Shown here piece after piece: positions 9,641 through 21,262 of a stretch of DNA of 64,000 bases. Each line of letters starts with the position of its first letter. The stretch's first letter is position 1. The stretch comes from Distichodus sexfasciatus (Eukaryota; Chordata; Actinopteri; Characiformes; Distichodontidae). The notes beneath the pieces were generated by a model, which saw only the letters and a list, made by a program, of their open reading frames with translations, was not told the origin of the DNA and made no database searches. The translations under genes and the position numbers were made by a program. The stretch spans positions 4,527,904 through 4,591,903 of the forward strand of contig JAVGVS010000011.1 of NCBI GenBank assembly GCA_032718565.1. The letters are read 5' to 3'.

Positions 9641-11335
9641 CAGAACCTTCTTAATCTCATAAAGAATAAAAAAGAAAAGTAAATTTGAGCATTAATGGTA
9701 AACTACCATTAGTTAGTGATGTAATCTTTAGCGCTGCTACATGACTATCTGGTGTTGATTTTTGAGTAGATTTCCAATTCTGCGTTTTCTGTAACGGAGA
9801 AATTGATTCTATTTGGAATCTGGACGCCCAAACCCATCATAATGTATCTGATTAAAAAGAGAAAGAAGGCAGAGGCAATGACAGCAGTGGTCTTTAAGGC
9901 TATTACATATCACTGACCTATGATTTTAGTTGCACTGCTCTATTTCATCCCTAAAAGCACTTTTATGCCCAATATTAAAAACAGAAATAGACACAAATTT
10001 GTCACTGCCTTAAATCTTATGGATTAAACGGAATGGAGCAGTACCACACGAAATTGGTTGCTAATAGCAAATCCACTGGTGATGATGATCAGTTTCTAGG
10101 ATTTTCTTCTTTTACACAATATGATTTATTTAAAAGGTTTCACAAATCAGTGTTGTCACCTCGGCTTTTATTACTTTTTTAGAAGATACATTATTCCATA
10201 TTTGGCAACTTTCTGCTCAGATCTGCCCTCTAGTGGACCAGTCGCTTAAAATCCATGATAACATAAATATTTCAATGGAAGCAAGGGTTACATCGAGTTA
10301 AGCGTTCACATTAATTTTTATATGTAAAGGAAACATAACCAAACACTGACAATGTATTTTGCTGTGTGTTCATGTGTCAGGTCTGTGCTCCTGGCGCCTG
10401 TGTCCATGTGTGGTAATTCCATGCTGTGTTTTTCCAGGCCGATGGCGTATAAAGGAGGGGTGATGTAACCCGGTACCTCCGTCCCACATTAGGGCCCACC
10501 AGAGAGCAGAAGTGAGAGTGTTCTTAAGTTTTGATGTTAATTTCTTATGATATAACGGCCTTCCCCGTCCTCGCTCCATCTCTGATTCCGATGGAGAGAT
10601 GAACTTGTTAATGCTCGCAGGCTTTCACATGCGCAGATATTCGCTGAATGGATTTGAAGAGACTTTAAGTGTGTGTCCAACCTATACTATATATTTGCTT
10701 TTTTTTTTTTTAAATCAGCATTGCAACATCCTAACACCAGCCTAAAATGGAGCTTGCTGAAGTCTGAAAAGGGTTTGTTCTTAAAATCCACTTAGAAAGT
10801 GTTCACAAAGATTCTGACCTTCACTAATGTTTTCTCATTTAAGATTTCTTCTGATAAGAACAAAACCTACAACTACTGAAACGCATTCCTACACTTTTTA
10901 AAAAAAATTACATTTGTGCAAAAAAATGAACTTATTAATTCTACATTTGTATAATATGCTATTTAAATATCTTAACCTTCTTAGGAACAAATTTAAGAAG
11001 AAAAAACATAAGAAAGTATTGGTGAATGCGGCCTATTCATCCTAAACCATACAGAATGTGACACAAATGTGTACATTTTGCTCTTTGAGATTAAATGTCT
11101 GCACGCAAGAGTTAAATATCTGACTATACACGTGTTTCCTTTGCTTGCGTCAGTTCCTTTTTTTTAAGTAATTTTTTGCTGCTGCTAATTTTAAGGTTTC
11201 ATCATCAGCCGTTTTCATTAAAAAAGCCTGACGCGCTCGACAAATTAATCGAACACTTTTTTAAATTGGAATAGGAGAGAGCACAGGAATAACAATCGCA
11301 GCACTCGACCCAAAGAGGAAGCAGCGGAGGGTCGT
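9641..11335. other. Intergenic DNA, no gene recognised
   Basis: AT-rich DNA with a perfect CTCF-consensus motif at 10223-10236. No splice-bounded frame with family resemblance was found. Confidence 0.45.
10223..10236 (-). promoter_or_regulatory. CTCF-consensus site, minus orientation
   Basis: CTGCCCTCTAGTGG fits the reverse-complement core SYGCCMYCTRSTGG at all 14 positions. With the site at 3025 it forms a convergent pair around olfml1. Confidence 0.5.
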
Positions 11336-11339
11336 TTTC

Positions 11340-11412
11340 ATCATATTAGCCTCACAACGAGGTTGGGGCGAGGCGCGTATATATGAGCATCTCTTCGCTG
11401 GAATCGGTTCTA
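11340..11412 (+). promoter_or_regulatory. TATA-type core-promoter-like segment
   Basis: A GC-rich block (ggttggggcgaggcgc) leads directly into TATATATGAG at 11379-11388, with a pyrimidine-rich stretch about 30 bases downstream. CpG density around it is above the local background. No coding sequence follows; an L2 fragment starts 150 bases downstream. Assignment as a promoter is speculative. Confidence 0.3.
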
Positions 11413-11541
11413 GCACTTTATCAAGCTTTCAGCATTACTCAAACCATCGTACAGGAGCCCGGAATTCTCTTTGCAGTCAGCCTCTGAGAGAATTTATTAC
11501 TATAAGAGTTGATCGGGGTTTAGTCTGATCCCTAACACTAG

Positions 11542-12115
11542 TTAGTTAAATCCCTAACACTTGCCTTTAAGGCCAAGGCTGGAACAGCACCTCCTTACTT
11601 CTCAGCACTTATTAAACAATGTGTCACTTCTCGGCCTCTGAGAGAATCAACCGCTGCTCGTTTGGAACCATCTCTACTTAAGAGAAGAGGAAAACATGCA
11701 TCGAGACTCTTTGCAGTGCTGGCTCCTCATTGGTGGAACCAACTTTCGCTTGCCGTAAAAACGGCCGAGTCCCTTGCTGTCTTCAAACGTCGTCTGAAGG
11801 CACACCTCTTCAAAGAGTATCTAGGGGACTAATTTACCCCTTACTATCTATGTTGTCTTACCCATTAAAAAAAACAAAAAACAAAAAACAAGCAAACAAA
11901 AAAACCCCCACTGACATGTCTGTCTGTGAACTTTTGTTTTTCGCGAACCCATTTTTCGTTAAAGTATAAAACTTAGGCTGCGGTAATTTGGTTTAACTAC
12001 AGTTATTGACATAGTTTACAGATCTAAGAACAGTCATGAACTACAAAGCACTGTTGTAAGTCACTCTGGATAAGAGCGTCTGCTAAATGCTGTAGGCCTA
12101 AATGTAAATGTAAAC
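11542..12115 (+). mobile_element. L2-clade LINE 3' end with open C-terminal RT frame
   Basis: A frame at 11542-11832 (96 codons) reads LAFKAKAGTAPPYFSAL and then WWNQLSLAVKTAESLAVFKRR, the usual C-terminal region of L2/CR1-type ORF2 after the reverse transcriptase domain. It ends with a natural-looking stop. The 3' tail is ctctggataagagcgtctgc followed by aaatgtaaatgtaaa. The 5' part of the element is missing, as is normal for a truncated LINE. Confidence 0.75.
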
Positions 12116-13040
12116 GCACCAGCCGCACATTTATTCACCACCACTGTTGTCATAACCTTGTTCTTATTCACACGTCTTAATCACGCGGCGCGTTGTTTTG
12201 TCTAGTTCCGTGTCACGTCGTGACGAACATAGATCCTTCCCTCTGAGCTGCGTTTGAGAGAGAAAATTAATCACAGTTAAAACTTCCTGTCTGGTACCTT
12301 GGGGCTCGGCGGGAAGGCGAACGCTCCACTTCTCGCTCCTTTCATTCCACTGAATATTCATTCTGTTTACTGACGCCAGCGCCGCTAACACACATCCAGG
12401 AAGGACATGCACGTTTTGCAGAGGAATTCTCTATTCGACAGCTGTAGAAACGTACTGTAGACAGTGAGGCGGTTCTATTGTTGTCCTGTTTAATCTGTAA
12501 CGAGAGACAAGGGCTAGTTCTAGTTAATGTTGACCATATGCATTCAAATAGTGTCAGTAATCAGTAGTCAATCAGTTCATGGCCATTTAATGTACAATTT
12601 ACACATGAAATGAAACTCTCAGCCTTTGATCGTAACTTTAGCAAATGTTGACCGATTTTCATTTTTTGCCTGATTGCATTCACAGTGTTTAATGTGTGGT
12701 GGAACAGTTTCTTGCTACTTTAATTCGGAATGTAAGCAGGAACAAAGACTGAAAACATTTTCCTAAGTTTTGGGCAAAGATACAGAGGTTCTTTTTGGAC
12801 TCACAGTAGATAAATACAATAATTAAAACCAGAATTCGTTGTCAAACTAATTAAGGTGTGAATAACAAACCTTTTAAATAATAACAAACCATAACAATAA
12901 GAGAATTATAACTGTTTTTACCATTAAGAGCCAAGTGTGAAAAGACAAAACACTGTCACTGTTAAATAAGGGCACCATTCTTTGAAGTATATAAATAATT
13001 ATGTTACATAGCACATTTAATGACAATACAAGTAGTAATA
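12116..13040. other. Intergenic DNA, no gene recognised
   Basis: The first 300 bases are moderately CpG-rich (acgcggcgcg, gtcacgtcgtgacg). The rest is AT-rich. Nothing coding was recognised. Confidence 0.45.
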
Positions 13041-13192
13041 ATGACTGTGACTGTGTGAGTGTGTGTGCCCTGCGGTGTTTTGGCCTCTGTCCCGGGTTGT
13101 TCCCAACCTTGTGCCCATAAGTTCCCAGGATAGGACCCCAGTCCCCCACGACCCCAGTTGGGATTAAGCGGTTTGGAGAATGAATGAGATTT
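13041..13192 (-). repeat. Dispersed fish repeat, 'ccataagttcccaggataggac' family
   Basis: The blocks ccctgcggtg, gttgttcccaaccttgtgccc, ggataggaccccagtcccccacgaccc and gggattaagcggtt recur at 19410-19545. Related sequence in the other orientation lies at 56915-57180. Confidence 0.6.
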
Positions 13193-13870
13193 ATACATTT
13201 CTAAATCACTTCTACATTAGTGCCCTCTTGGAGCTCCACTGGTAATGCCAATTTCCTTCTGAAAAATCCACTACTTGGTTGTACTTGAGTACATGAGCTC
13301 AAACCTGTTTGCAGAACAGTAGCTCCCCCAAAAGTCAAATTTTTAGGTGTTGACACTCTCATTTGGGTCTCCCTGACAGGTAAAGCCTAGATCTCAATAA
13401 ATACAAAAAACCTTCCTGTTTCAATACTTTGAAAATAACTTTTTCTAATCTTTGTTCATAACTTCTCTAGCTTATGTCCGTTGCCCTCTGTCTCTCCTCT
13501 GTTAGAAGTCTGGACTCTCCCTCTCTGCTTTATTATAATAGCTCACAGCCTAAATATATCATAAAATGTTGTTCTTTGGCTGCACATAAAATATAGTTTT
13601 GGCATTTTCAGAAAATGTTAATACTGCATCTTTGTGGAGACATTATGATATTTTCCTCTGCCCTAGAGAAAGGTAAAAGCTTAAATGGCTCTGTGTTTGT
13701 GTCTTCTTGATTTATTGTCTTTAAGCATTTAGTGTCAGTGTGAGGAAATGTACTTTGACGAAAACCCTTTTAAATTATATACAGAGCAAAAATGTTGATG
13801 TTAAAGACAACTACAGAAACCTTAAATGCAGTGTTAGCTATCAAGTGTGACTATAAGTAAAAATTCATTT
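13193..13870. other. Intergenic DNA, no gene recognised
   Basis: AT-rich, single-copy-looking sequence without a recognisable frame. Confidence 0.4.
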
Positions 13871-14152
13871 GAGTGATTATTTGTCATTGTGAACACACCA
13901 CACCACAGCACATAGTGCACCACAACAATATGTGATCTCTACATTCGACCCATTTATGAAAGAGCAGTGGGCAGCTGTCAAGGGATCAGTGCTTGGGGAC
14001 AGTACCTTGCTCATGAGTGCCTCAGTGGTACCTTTACTGGTACTGGGATTCGAACTGGCGACCTTACGATGATCAAAGTCAAAGTAAACTTTATTGTCAT
14101 CTTACGTGGCTCCAGTTTTCACAGTGGGGTGAACGCCCTAACCGTTACACGA
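13871..14152 (-). mobile_element. tRNA-derived SINE, copy B, carrying an insertion
   Basis: The reverse-oriented SINE body (gagtgattatttgtcattgt to cgaactggcgacctt) is interrupted at about 14073-14121 by a foreign segment aagtcaaagtaaactttatt...ccagttttca. The SINE head then resumes with gggtgaacgccctaaccgtt. Confidence 0.7.
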
Positions 14153-14157
14153 CCGAC

Positions 14158-14250
14158 TTCATTCATTCATTCATTCATTCATTCATTCCACTTTCAATTT
14201 CGTTGTACCTGTGACAATGACAATAAAGACATTCAATTCAATTCAATTCA
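14158..14250. repeat. (ATTC)n and (ATTCA)n simple repeats
   Basis: ATTC units lie at 14158-14188. After a short stretch with gtgacaatgacaataaagac come ATTCA units at about 14230-14250, the typical tail of a fish retroelement fragment. Confidence 0.8.
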
Positions 14251-15911
14251 TATACTTCTATATTTGCCAGCGACTTATAAATTCCCTCCATACAGGGAGG
14301 TGTAATGTCATATTCTACCTATCCGAGGGGGGCTGCAGCTGCTTTATGTTTAGGCTGTAGGTCTGACCATGAGGTAAAAATGAATTAGGTCTCCAAAATG
14401 CAGAAGGAAAGGAAATCATGCATATGTGTTTGTGCAGGAGATGGAGTGTGTGTGCAGCTGGAGATGGCTTTCTAATTGTTTCTGCATATGAGTTCTTCAG
14501 TCGAGTGCTAATAGCAATTATTGGCTAACCGTGAGCAAGTTGAGTCCCTGGATGCTTGAGCTGGATAAGTGACCAATCATTTCCAGAGTTTTCTCTCTAA
14601 GTAATGCACTAACTGCACAGGCCTAATTTCCCCATAATCCTCCAGGGCTGTAAATCATAGCCATCTAGACATGAAGCTTTATAGAGCTGCCGGCTTTATT
14701 GCTCTCCATTTAGGAGCGAGAACTCACCAGGGCCGCATCTCGCTTACCCGGCTGTAATCGGTAATGAGCGAAGAGTCAAACGCAGTGATGACGGCCCATT
14801 AAAAACAAGAAAGACAAAGCAAAAGTGGCCCCAGATCACTCCTCAAGACCTTTTCCTCACAAAATGATGTGTAAAGACAAGAATCTGACTGTGTGAGTTA
14901 ATTTGATAAACATGAACTCTATGTCAGTAACATTTTGAAGCCCACAGCTAAGGTGGTGAGCGTGTGTTTAGAAATTTAAATATTCATAAAGTTAGTCCAA
15001 CATGAGCATGTGTGTTCTGTTCCTCAGCCTGAGGTTGATAACTGTAGCTACAGCTGTCCACTGCGGGATGACTTAAGATTGCTTTGTATGCAAAAAGAGA
15101 GATATGAGATGCCAACGGCTTTCGTTAAGACCCCGCTATTAGCACATCTTAATATTCTGGCACTACTCTGGCTTATAAAGCAGCACAGTAGGGGAAGAGC
15201 TCATGCAGGTTGATTACAAACCAAATGACTTGAATCAAACTACGCTGGATTGAATTTCCAATGCAGATTTAGAATTTACTATTGAAATAAACATGTCCCT
15301 CTTTGCTTTAATGCTTCATTTAAGGCAGGTTCAGATCTAAACTCATAATTTTATCTCAGGATAAATCTGCTTCGCTTTGCTTAATGACTGAATTAAAATA
15401 AGCCTGGTGTGGGGGCTAACAAAATATGTAGCCTAGGGGTCCATGTGCACCTTAATCTGCCCCTGAAGATTGGTTTTTGTGTTGATATTCAAGAGTTTAG
15501 ATCCAATCTGCATCCATATTTACATTTTCAAGGGTGACGTCTATGAAAAGCAAAAGGCAGTTGAAATTGTCTCAAAGGTGTAATATCATTGCCTTCACTG
15601 TGATTAGAAACTGACTGGTGGTGATTACATTCCACACATAATGTAAAATGGTCAATGTAGATACGAGTTGGGTGTTCATTTATCATTTAAGTGCAAGGTC
15701 ACATACTGTACATAGAGAAATCTCCCTTTGCTATGTTTGCGAGAAGACAAGAAAAGCTGAAGGATTGTTGAAAAGGGTTTCATGACAAAAACAAGTCCAA
15801 AGTCAGAATAAGGGGAAAAAACTATCACATGTCTCTGAGCATTCCAAGACACATAATTAGCATCTGAACCACAGCAGGCAAAGAACAGGTAAAGACGAGT
15901 CAGTCTGGCAC
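14251..15911. other. Intergenic DNA, no gene recognised
   Basis: Mostly non-repetitive AT-rich sequence. Frames of up to 105 aa show no family resemblance. Confidence 0.4.
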
Positions 15912-16150
15912 AGTCTTGTATAAAGTACCCGAAAGTCACACTTAAGTATAAGTACAGATACACTCCCAAAAATTTACTTTGATAAAAGTTCAAGTCACCA
16001 ACTACAATTCCACTCAGGTAAAAGTCTTAAAGTATCTAGTATCTTCTGTACTTAAGTATTACAAGTAATCTACAAATAATTGTTCTTGAGTAATGAAAGT
16101 ACAAGTGCAAGTAAATGTTAATAAGAACAGAACGCGGTCATGGATTAAAG

Positions 16151-16151
16151 C

Positions 16152-16182
<31 letters not shown>

Positions 16183-16198
16183 TCTGACTGAAAATTTT

Positions 16199-16227
<29 letters not shown>
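16151..16227. repeat. (AAAT)n ... (TTAT)n inverted simple repeats
   Basis: About seven AAAT units, 19 bases of other sequence, then about eight TTAT units. They are complementary, so the pair can fold back. Confidence 0.9.
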
Positions 16228-16229
<2 letters not shown>

Positions 16230-16306
16230 AAACAAATTCTCCGTGTCGCGGGCCCTCGGCCATGCTGTTATTTATTTATTTTTAACGGAGCATAAACTCT
16301 CGCATA

Positions 16307-17138
16307 TGGCAAGCCGTTTTAACATTTAACAGCCCCGACTGGATATGTACATCATATATCCGTAATTCAGTTCTTCCCTGTCAAAATAAACATTACAGAT
16401 ATCCAAAACGACTTCTTCCTATCTACAATCAACATTACAGATATCCAAAACGACTTCTTCCTATCTACAATCAACATTACAGATATCCGAAACGACTTCT
16501 TCCTATCTACAATCAACATTACAGACATCCGAAATACAATTCTTACTAGGAGAAACTTTCATTTCAGATATCTTCAATACACTTGTTACTAGTCATAATT
16601 CTCATTTTGGATATCAAAAACTTAAAAAACTCTTCAGACATCTATAATGTAATTTTGAATATCTAAAATACATTTTGACTAGTAACAATGCCAATACATA
16701 TATCTGTTACTGACATTATTACTAGGTAAAATAACATTTCAGACATCTTTAATTAGAATAATGCTTGGCAACAATGCAATTTTAGATATTCAAAATTACA
16801 TTACAGATAACTGAAGAGTCTTTTTCTGTAATGTTTATTTTGACAGGGAAGAACTGAATTACGGATATCTGATGTACATATCCAGTCGGGGCTATTAAAT
16901 GTTAAAACGGCCCCTTAAGTTTATTAAAGGTTTTTAGATATCTTAAAGTTAGTTCTTCCTAGTACAAAGCTAATGTTGTATATCTTAAAATTCAGTGTGT
17001 ACTAGTAAGAATGTGATTGAGGATATGTGAAAAAAACATTTTGACTAGGAAGAATGTCATTTTGACGGGGAAGAACTGAATTACGGATATCTGACGTGCA
17101 TATCCAGGCGGGCTATTAAATGTTAAAACGGCTTGCCA
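16307..17138. mobile_element. Palindromic MITE with TA target duplication
   Basis: The left end TGGCAAGCCGTTTTAACATT is the inverse of the right end AATGTTAAAACGGCTTGCCA. TA flanks both sides (16305-16306 and 17139-17140), as in Tc1/mariner-type insertions. The terminal inverted repeats extend about 95 bases, through the ATATCC and CAGTTCTTCCC blocks. A further copy of the right-hand repeat sits inside at about 16825-16913, and a 42-base unit is repeated about three times from 16390. There is no coding capacity. Confidence 0.8.
16390..16535. repeat. 42-bp tandem unit inside the MITE
   Basis: Units starting acattacagatatcc begin at 16390, 16432, 16474 and 16516. The first three are nearly identical and the fourth diverges. 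Confidence 0.85.
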
Positions 17139-17433
17139 TACGTCGCGTTACGTGATTCACAGAGCAATGACAAGTCCGCTTCCTCAAGCTTTTGTTGCGG
17201 TCACCTAAACTAAAAGCGGCAGAGAAAACACCAAATCTAATTTGATTTTTGTAACGAGTAACGACTCTCCGCGCTGAAAATGTATCAGAGTAAAAGTATG
17301 CAATTAAATTAGGAAAAGTAGTGAAGTAAAAGTGAAAGTTGACAAAATTAAAAAACTCAAGTAAAGTACAGATACTCCCAAAACATACTTGAGTACAGTA
17401 GTGAAGTATTATTACTGCGTTACTATACACCAC

Positions 17434-19059
17434 TAAGTCTGGCAGCTCTTAATTAGGGAAAACACAGGTGAAGGGAGTATTCAGACAATGGTGAATCAGG
17501 AACCCCACCTCAGTAGTCCAGGGATTGGGAGTGTTAAATAGGTTTGCCTGTGGTCAGAGATGTGACACCTTTAGAATTATCTAGCACATACCTACATTGC
17601 CTTCCTGGCTGCAGGCATTAAGTGGCCAATTACACTCTCGATTTAGGCCTTTACTCCTATGTGGTGATCTAAAAAATGAAAACAATGTAAATATGGATGT
17701 CATTTAATCCAGTTAGAGGATAATGTATACTCATCAATCACTTTGTCCTGAACATCTTTCTTCTTTATCTGTAGTGACTTGTTGCTTAAGACATTCTACC
17801 TTATAGCTGTAAAAATCACAGACTGCTAGTCATTTATTTTTATACAGTCAGGCTGCCACCTTCAACCTTATTCACTAACAGTCCGTTCCTGACCACCGGA
17901 GTTCAGCTGAGCCGCTATGATTTAGCTGGTGACTTATTTTCAGTGACACAGACATGGTAGTGAAAGTGTAGTGTGTGTTTTTATACCTGCTAGCATTACT
18001 GCTTGGTTAGTCATGACTTTATTTTTGTTCAAAACCCTGTTGTTGATAAAAAGCCTATTTGGGAGACAAACAAATTGTTGATGTCAATAAAAGGATTTTA
18101 GTGCACAAACTGGGTGTATCTACATATTTAAAGTGTCTGGTCAGTGTAAACCCTCAGTAAGAGCAAATTTGTGGACACATTAGATGCAAAAAATTTAATT
18201 TTACAAATTTTACAAGTTCACCTTTGTTTTTGCATCAGTGTCAGTCTAAAACGGTAAATATGGATGTAGACAGGATTTATGTCCTCTATTGACAGTCTAT
18301 ATTCCTGATTTCCCCTTTACAATTTCTAAATATAATACAATGTTTTTACATCATTTCCATTATCCACTGTAAGCTGATAATTTATATCATTTCCTTTCTC
18401 AAAATTAATTACAACTTGCCAGCTCCATCTTGAGAAAGGCAATCACATAAACGCTACTTTTTTCTATCTTAATTGGATAATTCCCCCATTAACTTACCCT
18501 CACTATCACACACCAGCTTTAATTTGCAGGTATAAGAGAAGAAATATGAAAGTAATTAAATAGAACACCCAGGGAAATAGCATCCAACCTGGCATTATCC
18601 AAGCAGACGTGTGCTATCCGGGTGGGAGAGAGTCTTTCTGCACATACACACCGCTGTTCCCCATGTGTGGCTATTGCCTCAGAGTCATACAGCATTACGG
18701 CTTGGTGTTTAGAAGCGTGCCGTGAGCTCTAGAATGTATTAGTGTTCTGCAAATCCAACTTCTTCACTGCATATGCATGAATGTTTAATGAAGGGAATTA
18801 GCTGTACTCATATTTGGAGGAAATGGATTAAGGGATTAAGTGAAAATAATAGTTAAACTGAGCTAGCATATGGACCAATGTGTTGACACATTCTTACAGA
18901 TTCCTGAGAAGGGTGAGTATTTTTTCCCTATTTTATTGTGATGTATCTCATTATAGTAGTGTACATTCATGTAGAAACCATTTTTGTATCCAAACTCAAT
19001 ATCAGCCATGGAGAACATACGGGGCCAGATTTTACTGTGTATTTCATGCACCAAGTGTA
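17434..19059. other. Intergenic DNA, no gene recognised
   Basis: A fragment near 17880-17990 (ctgaccaccggagttcagc, acacagacatggtagtgaaagtgt) resembles a dispersed fish repeat, as does 60330-60420. The remainder is AT-rich. Confidence 0.4.
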
Positions 19060-19235
19060 GACTGAGGGGTTGGAGCTACAGGGGTCTATAGTCTATAGGA
19101 TGACCATAGGATTGGGAGTTTGAATTCCAGGAGAACCTTAAAAGCACAATACAGCTCCTTGAAGTTTCTCTAGGGAGACTGCCCTGTAATTAGAAAATGC
19201 AAGTCACTTTGAATAAGGCCATATGATAAATGTAA
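19060..19235 (+). repeat. SINE-like element, 'ctgtaattagg' family
   Basis: The blocks gatgaccataggattgggagtttgaa, agggagactgccctgtaatta, gtcactttgaataaggcc and gataaatgtaagc parallel the copy near 905-1140. Confidence 0.5.
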
Positions 19236-19409
19236 GCTAAAGAGGCCTAAATCCCTTCATGTCATTTTTGAGATGTTAATTGCCAGAAATAAAAATGCAA
19301 TCTATGGTTTCCACATTCCAAATCCAACTAGGTAACAAAAATGTCAACTCTATCATTCTGTATTAGTTCAAAAAGTTTTGAAGCTGAAACTCAATGATCA
19401 GAATTTATT

Positions 19410-19545
19410 CCTGTGGTGTGCTGGTGCCTGCCCAGGGTTGGTCCCCGCCTTCTCCCCATAAGTTCCCGGGATAGGCTCCAGCCCCCCCCCCCCACGATCC
19501 CAGTTGGGATTAAGAGGTTCGGATAATGAATAAATGAACGAATGA
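19410..19545 (-). repeat. Dispersed fish repeat, second copy of the 13041 family
   Basis: The blocks gggttggtccccgccttctcccc, ataagttcccgggataggctcc, cacgatcccagttgggattaag and ttcggataatgaa align with 13041-13192. Confidence 0.6.
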
Positions 19546-21262
19546 TCCCTACATGTCACACCTATTAGAGAAAGAGTGTGTTTGAAACTTTAGCAGATGT
19601 TACAAAAGAAGCACAAATGTAAATATCTAATAAAATGTTATATTTCTTTGCTGGTAATGTTTGATGATTGGTTAGGATCTTGGAACCAGCCACTGGCAGT
19701 TTATGCCAATTTCATTGTAAATGGCCTTGATCTATTATCACTGAGTAGATTTTGACCTCTTACAGAATGTAACAACCATAACAAATTCTCATGATAGCAT
19801 TCAAAAGCGGAGTTGAGTGCAAAGTGGCTTTCTGCTTGCTGTATAATACACTACATACTGCTTTATTGTTTGTATTATTGCTGCTTCAAACAGTGCACTA
19901 AATATCAGGAGCCATTTAATATTCAGCCAGAGACAATCAGGCAGGAAGCCATGAAAAGCAGTTTATCCAGTTGACTGACACCAAAACTTCTGGTGGTGTC
20001 ACCCCAGGGCGGCTGACCAGTTCCTAGAAATCGAACCCCCTGCAGAGTTTACTTCAAACCTCAATCTAACACGTTCTGATGCTTCCGAAGACCCTGATCA
20101 GAGGGATCAAATGTGTCAGATTAGGGCTGAAGCTCAACTCTGCAGGATGGAATCTCTCTGTGGAGGGTATGTTCTGGCCTGTAAATCTGTCCATATGTGG
20201 CCATTTAGGTCAGAGCTGACCACTGGGACACTGATGTTTCATGTGAGCTAGACATTAATAGACAAAAAGACTGAGAAAATTACTGCATAGTGAGTCACAT
20301 TGCTAGGTTTTTGTTCGTAACCACACAAGAGTGTTTGAAATGGGTGCATATAAAAGACTAAAACCTAATTTACTAAATGCACCACAAAAGTTATTAGTTA
20401 CAAAACATGAGATTATTACACAATAGTGCAGTGATTATTTTTAGTAAAACTGGAACCCAGATATAGCTTATGCTTATGAACAGGTGTGTGGGAGGAAAGT
20501 GATCAAAAATATGAATGTTTTTCTCCCACACAGCATTATTCTGTGTGATTATGTGGCTCACTGGGGATTCAAATTGTAATGACTTTCCTCTTGATTGGAC
20601 CCAATGACAGTGAGATGGACTAACCAGAGCTGCAAAATGTTTTTCAACTGAATGAGCAATGTTTGAGTCAAGTGGACTGTTTTATGCAGTTTTGGCAAAT
20701 CGTGTACAGGCTCAGTTATGCTTCATTCAAGCTGTTCCACAAGAGCCACCCACCTTAGTCGCTGACGATTATGGCTCAAACTGACGGAGACACTCACAAT
20801 TTTCAGACTGTGCATCCTGGTGTTCAGTTAATTATCTGAAATGCACCAATATGTTGCAGATATAACAGCTGGAGTGCCTAAAATGTGTTTATCATGCACC
20901 AAATACAGCTCAGCCAACTCAAACATCAAACCACCAATCAGCTTAAAGCAAATTAACAACTTCAATTGTTTGATACACATCTGTCAATCACACCTGCAGT
21001 CCAGAATTGGATGTTTGTACTCCCAGGCGCTGTGGATGCAGCCTAGAGGCATTTGCATCTGTCTGGAAAAAGGACAAGGACGCAAATTGACAGCTATGCA
21101 AGAAAAAACACATTTTTAGTCGGACCCCGCCTTCTGTTGTCTAAAACCAACCACAATAATGTGACTAAAATTTTGCACACAATTTAAAGAGGAAAAACAC
21201 TTCTTTTTGGTTGTGTGGTTGGTAATAACATTGATTTAACCATTTTAATCACTATAAATATG
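19546..21262. other. Intergenic DNA, no gene recognised
   Basis: AT-rich DNA without a recognisable frame. The 92-aa plus frame at 20841-21119 has no domain resemblance. Confidence 0.4.

Larger units (their letters stand above)
15912..17433. mobile_element. Composite hAT-like repeat ('acttaagtaaaagtac' family) hosting a MITE
   Basis: The left part (about 15912-16140) and right part (about 17140-17433) carry the taaagta, acttaagta, aaaagtacaagt words of a common fish hAT-like element in inverted arrangement, with the right end ctatacaccact. Between them lie AAAT and TTAT simple repeats and the palindromic MITE at 16307-17138. The 105-aa minus-strand frame at 17116-17433 falls in this repeat and is not a gene. 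Confidence 0.5.

Noticed and set aside
17116..17433. 105-aa minus-strand ORF
   Set aside because: Falls across the right arm of the hAT-like repeat and the MITE end; composition is that of the repeat.
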